Both the position numbers and the translations under genes were made by a program. A stretch of DNA of 64,000 nucleotides. It comes from Gibbula magus. Its lineage: Eukaryota; Mollusca; Gastropoda; Trochida; Trochidae. Shown piece by piece: positions 44,700 to 57,130 of the stretch (positions are counted from its first letter, which is position 1; the number at the start of each line of letters is the position of its first letter). The stretch is from NCBI GenBank assembly GCA_936450465.1, contig OW388296.1, positions 11,591,867-11,655,866 of the forward strand, read 5' to 3'. The notes beneath the pieces were generated by a model. It did not search any database, had not been told where the DNA came from, and worked only from the letters and a program-made list of their open reading frames with translations.

Positions 44700-45085
44700 T
44701 ACTGTACACGAAGCGTGACTAAAAAAAGGTCCCAATCTTGACAAGCATGCGTGATTTAGTTGTACCTATGCGTGCATTTGCGTATACTCCATACCAAAAC
44801 AAAACTTCATCGAACCATAGTCGCAACATTTGCGTGCACAGAACGGAACATAGTCATGGTTGTACGCGAATTATGCGTGCAATGCGGGGTCAATTCGTGT
44901 CACTTTGTGTGTAATTTTGCGCCTCAAATGCGCAACATATATGTGAGTTGTGCGCGATTTAACGTGCAAACAGAGATGTGCGCATTTTTATGTAAACAAA
45001 TTATATAAACAATGCTTCACGCATTGGCACGCACTGAGGTATTGAAATGTGGATGGAAAATTCGTGCAAGTGTAAACGCACCTTT
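44700..45085. repeat. Harbinger-associated subterminal repeats
   Basis: The tract is full of 'gcgtgcaa', 'tgcgcaac' and 'cgtgcaagtgtaaacgcacc' words, like the sequence beside the second Harbinger relic at 62810-62950. I read it as the non-coding end of the element at 43890. Confidence 0.45.
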
Positions 45086-45089
45086 ACAC

Positions 45090-46450
45090 ATAGCTACCGA
45101 CCAAATTTCAATTGAGGGGTTATTAAAAGAAAGAAAAATGAGGTAATCAAACTTTGAGACACGCGACTCCATCTTGGATCGTTTGTACTCGCTTGGTGAG
45201 ATTGCTCCAAAGTGTTCTTGTGTGTATTCGTGTGTACTCACGATTTGGTTTTCGTTCATAGGCGGGTACTCGCGATAACTCGCGAGTATTCACTCTGTTG
45301 AACACACCTCTGGATCAAGAATCTCAGACAGTTTTATGCTGTTTGACAATTAATAACATTACGATGATGTTGACTGTTATTTGGCAGTAAAACATGTAGG
45401 TTCATTGTACAATGCTATGGACATGTAATCAACTTACTGCAGTAATTGGGAAGTGCTATAATATTGAAATGTCAAAGAAATGTTCATGAAATATAAGAAA
45501 TGAAGTACCATTGTACAGTGCTATGGCTTTAATACATTCACATCACTGACCTCTTATGAATAAAGTGAAATTTAAGTTTTAAGAGTAATTTCAGTTTTTG
45601 TAGAGGTGACATGGGTTTTGTGGAGAAAGGTATAGTACCTGCGTTCATTTGTGTACATCACTAATTCTTAGCGTAATTTCCGACCTGATGTTGAATGGAC
45701 CCTTAGATTGGCAAAATGGATGTTCTTGCTCCTTAACTCTATGTAATATAGGGTAAAAACTCCTGCTCCATTTTCATCTGAGCGCTTATAAGCCCTGCTC
45801 TAGTAATGATGTATTCGTTGATTATTCATTAAAATCAATCATTGCGGTGAGTACGATTTCATTAATTAACTGAAGAATGATATTGTTTAATATTGTTTAC
45901 AAGTGGTTTTTTTTAATTAATTATACTTTCATGAATGAATTCACGTTCGTTTTATGAATGAATAAAGTAGTCCTGGCAGTGTTAAAGTTCATCGTTAGAC
46001 AATCAAATTACTTGAAGGTGTTATGACACATATGTTATGAAACCCCTTTAGGAAGTACCATTGAGATAGGCCAGCCGTAGAATTGTGAAGAGGCATTGAC
46101 ATTATTGCAACTAAAATGCCAGTCAAAAGAAAGCACTCACCTCAGTTGGTTTCGATTAATTCAATATTTAAGAGAAATCAGATGCATTTGACTATAGTAC
46201 GATACACTAAGACTTATCTCCAGTAGTTTATATAAATTAATTGGTGACTGTGGTTAAATTTTAGTTGAAATATCTTTCTTTAATGAAGACAGGGGTGAGA
46301 CACATGTATTACCTTTTCACATAGAATATGTCATAAATGTCGATGAATAGTTGTGTATCATCACAAATAAAAAAAATTAAATTTAAAATTTAAAATCTCA
46401 TTTTTTTTAAATTTAAAAAACATCTAGAAGTATTCTTTAGCTGCTAACTA
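45090..46450. other. Non-coding interval
   Basis: Nothing coding or repeated was recognised apart from AT-rich runs near 46370-46430. Confidence 0.4.
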
Positions 46451-46452
46451 AA

Positions 46453-46766
46453 TAATTACATGTATTGTTTTTAATTACTAAGTAAACTTACCTCTGATAT
46501 ATTTGCCTACATCTTGTTTTGGTAGAAACAATTTACAAGAAAAACGAAGTGAAATTCAATTACCTTTTGGTATGCCAGCCCTCTCCTGGTGCAGAGTTAC
46601 GTCACTTCCCGTAAGAGTTCGCTAGGGGCGCTGCTCAAGCTTGTCATACTTCTTGTGTCTACCCCAAACTGTAAATATACTGAGAGGGGTTAGTGACACG
46701 GGAGGGTTAGACTCAATATATCAGAGGTAAGTTTACTTTGTAATTAAAAACAATAAATGTAATTGT
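46453..46766. repeat. Nested 50-bp inverted arms at left DIRS end
   Basis: The arm with 'tgtttttaattactaagtaa' followed by acttacctctgatatat (46453-46504) is repeated inverted at 46714-46766 with few mismatches. The first arm runs across the outer boundary of the 163-bp terminal repeat. It may reflect the internal complementary region of DIRS elements or a rearranged end. Confidence 0.65.
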
Positions 46767-47289
46767 TAATAATTGCCACGTTAACGTTTCCTCTGATATA
46801 TTTTCCTAGAATCCAACGTATAGGAGGGAGGTTATATTCACCCCTCTGGCATACCATACAAAACGTTCAGGTAATTTATATGAGATGTTCATGTTATTTC
46901 CAAATATTACCCGTAAGGCATAGTCATGTAAAGAATATACAGCCATTTCTATTGAGTATTCGGCCTTAAAAATAGCAATTTTAGCATTTGTTTACATAGA
47001 AAAGGTGAGATTTCCAAAAACATACTTCATCTAAAACATTTTTTTAGTTCACACAGGGCCAAAAAATGCAGTTTACCAAAACCAAATTGCAATTCTCCAA
47101 TTTCCAGAATGAAAACATGTGCTAAAATACCAAAGTGGAAGGCAACAACACGTGAAAAGAGTGATATTCAATTAAGAACTTGTGCTACCTAAGCATGCAG
47201 TCTAAAATAACAAGGAATTCCCGCAATATACAACGTCTGGTTCAACTATGGTAAATACATGCATTTCCTGCCGGGTACAAAATATGCGT

Positions 47290-47556
47290 TTATGCACTTT
47301 TTAACTTATAATTAGTAAAGATACCACTGGAATCAACCCCTATGACTATTAACAGCCGAATATCTGGTATTCCGGCCCGGTGGCAATGCTGAAGACCCTT
47401 GACCGAATATGTGAGTCTATACTCACTGTCACAGAGATGGTTGTCCCCTGTATAAAATCTCCAGATTCTGACACACCAGTCTTCTACTTCTCTTGATCTG
47501 TCCAAGTACCAACGTAAATCCCTAACTGGACAGAGACATCCAGATTTGTCTGACAT
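47290..47556 (-). pseudogene. DIRS tyrosine recombinase fragment
   Basis: The frame has CLCPVRDLRWYLDRSREV, the 'LCPV+aL+.YL.rt' block of DIRS recombinases, then GIPDIRLL after an abnormally short gap. The catalytic R-H-R-Y set cannot be recognised as complete, so an internal deletion is inferred. Confidence 0.55.
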
Positions 47557-47599
47557 CCCCTGATGAAGTGTTGTTCTTGATCAACCACCACATAAGATC

Positions 47600-48600
47600 C
47601 CTGCAAACTACTGATTCTCACAAAACGTCCTCCTTCAATTGCAAGTGTTTGAATTGGTTTATCCAATACTGACAGCTTCTCAACTGTAGGCACCCCGCAA
47701 TGTCCAGTCCTGAATTGCTGACAGAGATCCAATCAGAGACTTCCAAACCCTGATTGAGGCTGAGCATGCGCTGACCACTTTCTATCTTGATACATATCTC
47801 TTTCCATTTGGATTCAGGAGTGACTATCCTGCCCTTCTCCGAATCTAGGATGGCCCCTATGTATTTCCTGGTTGGTACTAGTTTTGACTTTTCGGGATGA
47901 ACTATGAATCCCAGATGAGAAAATACTTGTATGATAAACAACGTCTGTTTGTGTAGCATTGTCTGTTGTTGATTTCCCGCCAGAAAATCGTTGAGGTTCC
48001 CACATTTCCGGATATGTTCCTGATGCAGTATCCTGAGTACTGGATTCATTAACTTGGTGAAAAGCCAGGGGGCCATTGAAATCCCGAAGGGTAGTACTTG
48101 GAACTCGAACCTCCGGCCATTTATGGCAAACCAGAGATTTCTCCTGGACCTTGAGTGAATGGGCACATGACGATATGCACCTTTTAGATCTATGCGTATG
48201 AAGAACATGTTGGGTAGATCAAGTTTACAAATGTTCTTTAGAGATTCCATGGAGAAGACGGTGATCTCTTAAGGAATTGCTTGTTTAATATATTCGGGTA
48301 TATGATCATGCTTAACTCCTGGGAGTCTCTCTTGGGAATTCGAAATGTTGTTGAGAAGAACCCCTGGGAGGTGTCTGACTCCGGTAATTCTCAAATTACT
48401 TCCTTGTCTAACAACTTTTGAATGGAAGTTAATGCCGCTTTTAGTTTTACTCCTTGAATAAAGAACCGAGTGCCTGTGGGGTGGATAGTTAAAGGCGGGG
48501 TTTGTAGCCGTTGCCTATCACCTCCAAAATCCAGAGATCGTTTGTGATGGCTTTCCAATTTTCCCTCAAGTGCCTGAGCCGACCTCCTACTGGGGATTCT
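47600..48600 (-). pseudogene. DIRS reverse transcriptase, catalytic motif lost
   Basis: Blocks in order: VGGRLRHLRENWKAITNDLW (start of the RT lead, in the frame at 48489-48833), GFFSTTFRIPKRDSQ (about 48370), RIDLKGAYRHVPIHSRSRRN, FQVLPFGISMAPWLFTKLMN, then NLNDFLAG where YLDDW is expected, and LGFIVHPEKSKLVPTRKYIG. Both the catalytic motif change and the frame breaks near 48490 and 48430 show it is dead. Confidence 0.8.
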
Positions 48601-48609
48601 AAAACGTGG

Positions 48610-49310
48610 GTTGAAAATCGCAAAACTAAGTCGTTGTCCGAAGGCGTTTCCAAGTCGAAAGGCATGGTGTTCAGAGAGTATTGGGTTGAGTCAATTTTTC
48701 CTCGGAGGGCCTTGGCCTCTGCCGGGACCACCCTGAAAGTTCTGACCCCTGCCCCGGGTATTCGACCCTCTCTGATAGCTGTTCCTGTTCTGTCCCCTAG
48801 GAGCCACGTTATACATTGCCTTATCCAAGACAAAACGCTGTACTGGCGATGGGATATTCCTAGGAGGAGGTGGAGCTTGCTGTCTGTTACCCCTACCTAG
48901 GGGTATTTTTCTTATCCCTGTTTTGTACAATGAGAGCTGTCTCCAGTTGGTATGTGTGTGCTCAATTAGAAGCTGAATATCTAGAAGCGATAGCTTCTTC
49001 GCATTTATATCTGCTGATATAAGTTGCTGGCATAGCATGTCCTTAGTTTTATCTGACAAATTCTTGACTGTCTTAAGGAGGTTAGTTCTCTCCAATAAAG
49101 TTAACTTCCCCAGGTTGTTCACTTGCAACTGTACCACATCCTGAATGCCAGTGTACACCACATCCAAGAGGGAGTGAGCTAAAGCAACATTGCTGACCAC
49201 CATGGTTATCAAAGTGTCAGCCTTTAAAGAGGGGTGGTAAAAGTGCCCTGACGCCGGCACCACACCAATTGACATAAGAGAGAGCATCAGCCAAACTGTC
49301 CAAATCTTTT
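48610..49310 (-). pseudogene. DIRS Gag-like region
   Basis: A 198-residue frame encodes an alpha-helical part (LLERTNLLKTVKNLSDKTKD, LLDIQLLIEHTHTNWRQLSL) and a basic Gly/Arg/Gln-rich end (NTRGRGQNFQGGPGRGQGPP), typical of DIRS Gag before the RT. It overlaps the RT lead frame at 48489-48833. Confidence 0.65.
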
Positions 49311-50019
49311 AAATCTTTCTTCCTACAGAGGAATGAGGCAGTGACAATTTGGGTTCCTTAACGGGGGAAAGACAACCTGATTCCCCCATCTCCGTTGGAA
49401 TATCAAAGTCCGGTTTATTGTCAGCAGGTGGCAGAGTAGAAGGATAAAGGTGATGTTACATAGCAAGTTTTTGCTGAAATGTCCATCCGGGCACAAAAGC
49501 CTCGGCTGAATCATCTGCAGAGGGGATTACCAAACGATCTTCTTTAATCACCACTTGAGAAGTTGGGTTTCCCGAATTATCATTAATGTTCCCATTTAAA
49601 TCCAAATTCGCATCCAAGGAAATAAAAGGTGGATTAGAAATGTCTAGGAGGTCTTCCGTATATAGATGCCTAAACCATCATCACCCCCAACATGTTTCCC
49701 GTGTCCTAGCGCTGCACTGAACTGTACTGGGTAAGGGTGACCCAGTGTGACCTGGTCAGGACGCGACCCAGTAGGCAAGAGGAAGCCAGTAACTGGGTAA
49801 CAGTAACCGGCCCCTTTCCGCATGGAAACTCTCACTGTAGCTCCGTGGCTTAGTGATTGTATTCAGAGTCACGGTTCTCGGCGGCTCAAAAGCGCGGTTT
49901 TGCCCGTTCCCGCAGGGGATGTGTTCTCACTCTCCTTATGGAGAACCCTAGTCGCCTCATGGGTTGGAGAAAGGCTGGCTTTTTAACTCCTGCCGTAAGT
50001 CAGGCATGGAAGATTTAAT

Positions 50020-50312
50020 TTATTGACGAAAATTATTCAAAATATCTGTCATAAGAAGCAAGGGAATGTTTTCCTTCTTCGATTTAGATTTTTTGGATTT
50101 TTTAGAACATTCAGAAGAAGAGGAAGCTTTCCTTTCCCTATCCCTGCCCGCTATCATAGTCAGCCATGATTGATCTGAAAGCGTTTCAAGCAGAACACAC
50201 CTATTGTTCAATTCACATGTGAAGTGTGTAGTACACGAGCAGCAAAGGGAATGTGGATCTATAAGTCACTCATGAATTTTTGACATTCTAAGCATTTATG
50301 AGAAGTCATTTT
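50020..50312 (-). pseudogene. DIRS Gag N-terminal cysteine motif
   Basis: On the minus strand MTSHKCLECQKFMSD starts at about 50312, then a frame break, then paired cysteines and a Lys/Ser-rich frame ERKASSSSECSKKSKKSKSK (50020-50211). A C-x2-C...D-x-H...C-x2-C lead followed by SKK-rich sequence is usual at the start of DIRS Gag. Between 49640 and 50000 a GC-richer stretch has no clear coding and may be inserted. Confidence 0.55.
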
Positions 50313-50900
50313 CGTAGGAATATAAGCTATATTACCACAACGTAGGTTTAAACTTTAAATCTTTCATAGTAGGTCTCGTACGTCTTGTCTCTTCGGTTAC
50401 AAGAAGAATTATGACAAGCTGAACCAGCGCCCCTAGCGACCTCTTACGTGAAGGGACGTAACTCTGCACCAGAGGGCTGGCATACCCAAATATAATTGAC
50501 TTTCACTTCGTTTTTCTTGTAAATTGGTTCTACCAAAACAAGATGTAGGCAAATATATCAGAAGAAATGTTTACGTGGTAATTACGTGTTCATTTTAGTT
50601 TTAGATTATAACATCGAAAGCTTGAGATATTTGCAATTGAAAAACATACATATGATAAAATCAACCCAGGTGAGTACTTTCTCTTGCCCGGTAGTTTACT
50701 AACAATTTGGACCAATATGCCCCATTTGTCATAGGATTTAGTTTCTCATAGTCACCTCTTTCAAAACATAATACATCTCCTGTTGGCTACGTTTGCATTA
50801 ACCAGTGTTTCAACGGTGACTGTGGTGTAACATTCCATGATATTATTTCCTTAGGATGCGTTTGGGACACGTACAATACTATTTTTACAGATTCGACATC

Positions 50901-52010
50901 ATGAAGAACTCAAAAGTTCTCATTTATCGAAGCGTCATTATTTGCGTTATCGTCTCCCTTTCTTTGACTGGGAATATGCTCCTTATAAAGCAGCGGATTT
51001 TGAAAGTCTGTGCTAAAATTACCGAAAAAAGGTTTGAACATAAAAATGAGGAAGCTACACGTACAGAACTGTATCCAACAACAGGCACCTGGACTCGATA
51101 CAAACAGGACTGTCCTCTAAACCACTATCCCTGCATCCAATCCTGGTAAACGGAACAGATATCAACCCTAAAATCAACGAGTTCTTCAGAATAAGAAACA
51201 AACGGAAAAGGAACAAGTTTATAAATCTTTACCTGTATAAATTTTTACTAGATATCCAGCTTTACTTCAATAGAAATCTATTTCTTTTGATTGTGGTACA
51301 TTCCACTCCTCGCCGTCTTGAAAAGAAACAACGTATTCGGTCCCCTTTGCTACAAGGGGAGAAACTAGGGACGGTCTTATGTTAGGCTCTGTTGATGAAA
51401 ACAACAACAATCCCTGAAGAACGAATCCCAGACGTTCTGTGATTTGGTGCAAGGACACTTTAACGACTCCTAGAGAAATCTTATCAGAAAACACATAATG
51501 TGCACGTGCATGTATTGGTACGTCCATCATTGCAGCTCGCAGTTCATACTAAAAGTTGACGATGACACGTTTGTTTATCCGTACAAAATAATGGACTCTC
51601 TAGCGACACTGTCAGTCAATGAGCTGCTAATACGGGGTCACATCTCCCCCAAAAATAAACCTCTTCGAAGTCGAAAGTCAAAATGGTACACTTCGAGAGA
51701 GCAATATCCATTTCCATTGTTTCCAAAGTTTTGTTAAGGATTCGCTTACATCACCTCACCGAGAGCATGGTTAGCGCTGTACAGAGCTTCAGAGGACATA
51801 CGAATGATTGACATGGAAGATGTATTTGTGACTGGTGTACTTTCTTTGGAAGCTAACGTAAGCACGGTAAATTTGAACAACATTTTAAAGTGTGATATAA
51901 AGCTTGTTGTCACCGTAGAAATGTTAGAGGAGACAACGGTAGTGTTGGGAGATGAATGTGGTGAAGTATCTTTTAAACTCTGGAAGTCCCCAAGTGAGAA
52001 AAAGAACTAA
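50901..52010 (+). pseudogene. GT31 beta-1,3-galactosyltransferase pseudogene
   Basis: ATG at 50901 follows a splice acceptor (tatttttacag, 50890) and gives a type II anchor (VLIYRSVIICVIVSLSLTG). Collinear GT31 blocks follow in three frames: HPILVNGTDINPKINEF (from 51134), LLIVVHSTPRRLEKKQRIR, LKNESQTFCDLVQGHFNDS, QFILKVDDDTFVYP with the DxD motif, GFAYITSP and MEDVFVTGVL. Frames change near 51130, 51375 and 51410, and in-frame stops occur at 51471 (at the expected Tyr of DSY) and 51735. Family members add galactose or GlcNAc in the Golgi; this copy is dead unless the assembly is wrong. The coding part is intronless. Confidence 0.85.
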
Positions 52011-52223
52011 CATTACATGCTGTCTCTTATGGGTTTTACGGAACATGTATAATATTGTAACATGCTTTTTGAACGAAGATTTATTCTGGCATAGATACAC
52101 TTAATTGATATTGATACAATGGTATATTATGATGGTGATGTCTTTATAATCGATGCTTTAAATCAGAATAAAAAATTGTTTGAATGCGGAAAGAGGTGTT
52201 ATTAATTGATCCAAAATCAAATA

Positions 52224-52475
52224 GGTGAGGTGAGTTTGGGTTTAACGCCGCTTTCAAGAGTATTTCATTCATATCACGATCATTATTGCAAGGAGAAAGG
52301 CCGCAACGCCGTTGTGGCTATGCATTGTGGTATAACCTGCAAGCGTCGACTGGAACTAGCAAAACTTGAGTTCTGTACTGCGCTGAAATTCAGTGAGGCA
52401 TTGCACACAGACCTTACTGCATGTAGAACATCTACTGGCGGGATTCGAACCACGGATCTCTTGACCCGAAGCTGA
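52224..52475 (-). mobile_element. SINE copy with damaged head
   Basis: From 'aggtgaggtgag' to 'cttgacccgaagctgaa' it matches the SINE at 25130-25447. The B box GGTTCGAATCC survives at 52451-52441 but the A-box part is replaced, and the body carries small deletions. It is an older copy. Confidence 0.85.
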
Positions 52476-52679
52476 AATGTGATTTTTAATGATAGACGCT
52501 GTCCGACTAAAAAAAAAACATGTGCGAGCTATATACGTATGTACGTGTATAGATACAGAGTACAGCGCTGGGTGTAGTGGAGAACAGTGCTGGGTGTTCG
52601 CAAAAAGAGAATAGGCCAGCAATCTAACCAACGACAATACACTTTACAATACAAAAGAAACATTCAATACTCAATTATC

Positions 52680-53530
52680 ATGAGAATGCTATTTTATTGT
52701 TTATATACATACCAAAAAAAGTGTTGCACCCCCTACATTCATATCGAAAATGTGATGCTGTGGCAATTTTCATATTCATGTTGACATTTTAAAGAAATTA
52801 CGACTGAATTTGCAATGGTACTGTTTTTTTACCCAAATAACTATTGTTCCTGTGTCGAAACTATGCGATAAACATTAGGTATCAGAGGACGAAAACAAAC
52901 ATGTTGTTACCAACTTGACTTTCACGCATCACAACATCTCTTTTCAAGCAAAATATGGAAAGAAATGGTTCTTAAAATTCAATCCCCTTTTTCAAAATTT
53001 TTGAAAACTAGTGATAAAAAGGTCATAATCATACGATTTTGGAATTATTCTGAGATCTTTATGAGTTCGAGTCGTTAATCAAACACATCTCTGTGATTAA
53101 GAGATGTCATTACATTAATACAGACCGAATATCGTCAGTAAGCAACTTTGTTCAAATTTGTCTTATTCCAAACAATCTGACTTTGAAGGTTCATACTGTT
53201 TTAACGAGTGACGTTTGGTTAAAAGTAAGTTACTAAAGGTTCATCAGTTCACTTGAAAGAATGGAATTGCTTATATAAGAACAACGAATGCTGACACTTT
53301 TCAGTGTAACAATACCTGTTCCTGGACACCAATATAGCAGAATTTTATGAATGCAAATATCACAAAGTTGTGAAACATTATCTGAATTTGCTTCGTTAAA
53401 CTGGTAGATAGTACTTCTGTCATATCACAAAGTTGATTGTCCTAAAACATTGTCAACTTTCTTATCAGACAACTTTTACTGGTGAAAAAACTTGGGGGTG
53501 CAACACTATTTTGCTATGTATATGTTTAAA
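52680..53530 (+). repeat. Segment homologous to gene 2 intron region
   Basis: The segment matches 60040-60640 in the same orientation: shared words include 'attgttcctgt', 'gcgataaacattag', 'accaacttgactt' against 'accaagttgactt', and 'cagtgtaacaata' followed by ctgttcc. The matched part of the second site lies in intron 2 of receptor gene 2. No EGF or tail coding is found beside this copy. Confidence 0.7.
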
Positions 53531-53559
53531 GCACTTCTCCAAGGTGTGGTTGAAATTGT

Positions 53560-54020
53560 AAACATGACTAACCCCTAGTGTTTACAAATTTGAAAAACGG
53601 AGCTTTTCATTAAAAGTTAAAATCGTAGACTCTAGATTTTGTGTAACAGATACTTTACATGGGAGTTGATATGACTGAACATCACTATTATGTATTGAAG
53701 GATTGCCAAGGCAGGTTCCAACAGAAGAATTCTCAAATTTGATCTTCCCATATGCTGGTCTTCCTGTCCTTTTAATATAGATAAAATCACTCGAAGTATG
53801 ATCTGAGGAGACCATACAACCGGCGTTGAGAATAAACCTATTGTATACTAAACGCATCATCAAAATATATTTGTCACACATGGGTAATGAATTTTCTTAA
53901 ACAACGAAAACTGGTAGAAATTGAAGATAAGGTAAGTCTTTTAACTATCAAAACTCAAAACTCAAAACACCAAACCACAAAATTGCTTCCTTGTTTTACG
54001 CAGATTTTTTATTTAGAAAT
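53560..54020. other. Unassigned; minus-strand frame of 99 codons
   Basis: A frame at 53582-53881 on the minus strand has no recognised motif and no splice support. I do not call it a gene. Confidence 0.3.
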
Positions 54021-54024
54021 TTAA

Positions 54025-54344
54025 AGGGGCAGTAGCACGTTTTTTCGCTCAAATAAGTAGATGAAATGTATTTGAAAGATACTGTCAGCAATAATAAAAC
54101 ATTATTTTCTCTTCGGAAAATCAAGTTGAAAATGAATGTAATTCGAAATAATAAAATGTGTTCACAATAAAATGGCCGCCATGGAATTTTTGCCTTATAC
54201 GCAACACCGTTATTGCCAATTCGTATAATTGGTTTGTATAAAAAAAAATGTTTAACCCTCTAAAGTTAATATAAATCACATGAACTATCATTATAAAAGG
54301 GAAATTTGAAAAAATTAAATTTGAAAAAACGTGAAACTGCCCCT
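54025..54344 (+). mobile_element. piggyBac-type MITE, copy C
   Basis: This 320-bp copy begins AGGGGCAGTAGCACG and ends CGTGAAACTGCCCCT, flanked by TTAA at 54021-54024 and 54345-54348. It has the orientation of copy A. An internal deletion removes bases between about 54130 and 54145 relative to copy A. Confidence 0.85.
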
Positions 54345-54349
54345 TTAAG

Positions 54350-56540
54350 GTCAGTAGGGTGAGAAATAAAACAGGTTTTTCAGATGTTCATTTTAACAGT
54401 TTCTACGCAAAACAATCGTTCAATTTATTACTTTTTTATCGTTGCAATGTTAGCAATGTCACGTGATTTCTAATGTTTTGCAGTTTTCTCCCAATTGTGA
54501 AAACATCAATTTTTGACCAGTTAAAAACCACATTTTCAAGGTTGGACTCTGTAGATACAACGTTTGTTTTATACGTAACATCCACACTATATATGTAATA
54601 CGAGTTTTAAAAGTGAAAACTTTATTTTGATATTAAGTTTATAAAAGATACTAAAACAGAACTAGAAGGGTTGAAATTAAAACCTTTTCTAAACACAATT
54701 CTTTCCTGAGAGTGAGCAAACAAAAGTATCATTGCACTTTACTTAATCAGAAGGAAAAATACGATAAATATCATTACTTGAGAATGTCTAATTAAACACA
54801 AATGATTGTGAATGCAACAGACTTTTTGACTCAAGTCTTCGGCAATGACAACGATATGCCATTTTCAGTTGCTTGATGGCCATTCATTGCAATATTTAGG
54901 GTGCAAATACAAGTAAAATGCTCATCAGACAAAGGGCGTTCAAACAGTGATTTCCATCTATGCCTTCCCTTGAAGAAGAGATTGGTTAATGTTCAAAGGA
55001 CTCCCTCTCCTGTTCTCACATGAAGATATTTTATTTTACGTACCCTTCATTCGTATCACGAGTGAATTGGTTTCATCATTCCACACATCATAACTAATTA
55101 AAGATTTGACATTTTAAAACGTCAATAATTAATTATGTCAATAAGTGATATCAGAAAGTCAGAGACTCTGACAGAGTTTATATTAATCCGCTATTTCGTT
55201 CCTTTTGGGGGGGAACCACGTTCCTTTTTTAGTGGAACCTAGTCTTAAAACACTAGAAATTGGAATACAGATTGGTTATAAATAGGATACAGAACTAGTC
55301 CCTCTTCAATGTCGAGTTTATTTCCCTCCTGAAAAGTACAAAGACAGTTACATATATATTACTCTGGACACAACCTTGATATGAGAAGGGACACTCGTCA
55401 GATGTACAAAACTATGAAAGTAAAAGGAATGCCATATGCATTCATGAAATATAAATCTATTAAATCCAAACGGCCCAAAATGCCATAATTGATCAAGAAT
55501 TATTGGTTTGATTATTGAAAATCACCTATTCACAAAACGAATGTCATGAAATTTACCAACAAATAACATACTCGATATTTACAATACATATAAATCCCTA
55601 GAAATAAATGTATAACAAAGAAATTGTATTCAAAAGGTTTACTGGAAACTAATCAATACAAAATTGAAATGTATATAAAATAAGTACTACGATACATAAG
55701 TAGCTTTAAAGCTAAAATAAATATATATATATACTTTGAAATAGCCTATTTACAACAAAACGAACGGAAAAATAAGTAACAAAATAAAAGTCTAACAAAA
55801 ATTAATAAAAATAATTTTGAAAACACAAATTATTTTCCTCTATGTACATGTACATTACTAAGAATTATCCTAACATATCATAATGAATATAAATTTCAAA
55901 GAATATGAGGTTGTAAATAGGTTTTTTTAAGAGCTGTATAAATAGACTCTGTTGTTCATCAGGTAATACATTACTTACTTCCTCAATAAATCAATCAATC
56001 AATCAATCATATCAAATGATAAGGCATTGACAACGTGGTCTATAGTGTGGTTTGGACATTCGTCAAATTTACAATTTATAATTCAAATTGTTCAAAGTTT
56101 GTCAATAGAAAATGTAACTGTTCAAGAATTTTACAAACTTTGGAAGGAGCAAACAGTGACAGTTATTCAGAAATGTGACCTCCCCATGCCAACATGTTTC
56201 TGACAAGAAGTCGATTAATTATGTTATGGATGATGCCTGCCACGACCATATTTATTATTTAATTGGGATTCAGGACCAAATCTACAATACCTCCTCACAA
56301 AATTCAGCTATCGTGGTTCTGCGGTTCTGGAGGAGTAGTTGAACATGCAAACTGTTTAAGGACGACGGATTACATACAATAAGCTAACTGAGCCTTGAAG
56401 AACTGATGAGCTGAAGGTTCAACCATATTAAAACATTAGTTTGAAACTTTAACATTATTTTTCAGTTAAAAAATGCCAATCGTCTTCTTAAAAAACAAAT
56501 ACAATTATTTTTACATATGTACAGAGTACGGTATTCAATA
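54350..56540. other. Non-coding interval
   Basis: No gene. A short (TCAA)n run lies at 55985-56010, and diverged inverted copies of the 145-bp repeat occupy 56040-56370. Confidence 0.45.
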
Positions 56541-56550
56541 ATTCAACAAA

Positions 56551-57130
56551 AAGAGTGAGTGTTTAACGCCGCTTCGGCAGTATCGCAGCCATTTGCGGCG
56601 ATATCAACAACAGGAGTCATCAGAAGATGATATATCCCACTGGTTCCACAAAAGTTGTAAAAGACATCTTTGACAAATACTTGTGTATCTACTACCGTAC
56701 TTCAGTAGTGGGTATTACAGATGCTGAGTTTCAGGTATGTTAAGGGTTTTAGACTTCTGCTCCAGAAGCAGTCAAAATCAACAACAACCAACTCATGTTT
56801 CTATGGGAAAAAAATACACATCCAAAGTTTCAGGAAGATATGATGAACGGTTTTGGAGCTGTGCACCGGAAACGAACTTGTCTCTGAACAAAGTCCAACT
56901 TTAACATGTTTCTATGGAAACGACCAAAAATATTTTAAAAATCCGAAATCTGAAAATATCAAAAGGCACCACTTCAGTTGGTGGATAATACACATGGAAA
57001 GTTTCAGAAAGATATCATGAACGGTTTTCGAGTTCTGCTCCGGAAACGAAATGATTACGGACGGACGGACGGACGGACAGACGGACGGGGTGATGACTAT
57101 ATCCCACGGTATTACATACCGGTGGGATAA
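56551..57130. repeat. SINE-tail-like and GGAC-rich dispersed repeat
   Basis: It opens 'gtgagtgtttaacgccgctt' like the SINE tail but continues differently ('cggcagtatcgcagcc'). Two diverged units with 'gatatgatgaacggtttt' follow at about 56838 and 57008, then (GGAC)n at 57059-57090 and 'tatcccacggtattacatac'. Confidence 0.6.

Larger units (their letters stand above)
46493..50564 (-). mobile_element. DIRS-type tyrosine-recombinase retrotransposon, decayed
   Basis: Inverted terminal repeats of about 163 bp lie at 46493-46654 and 50401-50564 (shared words ctgatatatttgcctacatc, gtatgccagccctct, gctaggggcgctg). Inside, on the minus strand, are a Gag-like cysteine motif start, a Gag body, a DIRS-type reverse transcriptase and a piece of tyrosine recombinase, in the order of the DIRS order of retroelements. 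Inverted termini with YR instead of integrase exclude LTR elements. It measures 4.07 kb, shorter than usual, with deletions, shifts and a ruined RT centre. A further inversion, 46453-46504 with 46714-46766, lies inside and across the left terminus. Confidence 0.85.

Noticed and set aside
44760..45008. Cys/His-containing 82-codon frame as a zinc protein
   Set aside because: It overlaps repetitive Harbinger-associated 'gcgtgcaa' words, and the Cys/His spacing fits no finger.
51267..51530. Minus-strand 87-codon frame
   Set aside because: It is antisense to recognisable GT31 coding on the plus strand.
53582..53881. 99-codon minus-strand frame as a small gene
   Set aside because: There is no motif, no neighbour logic and no paralogue in the window.
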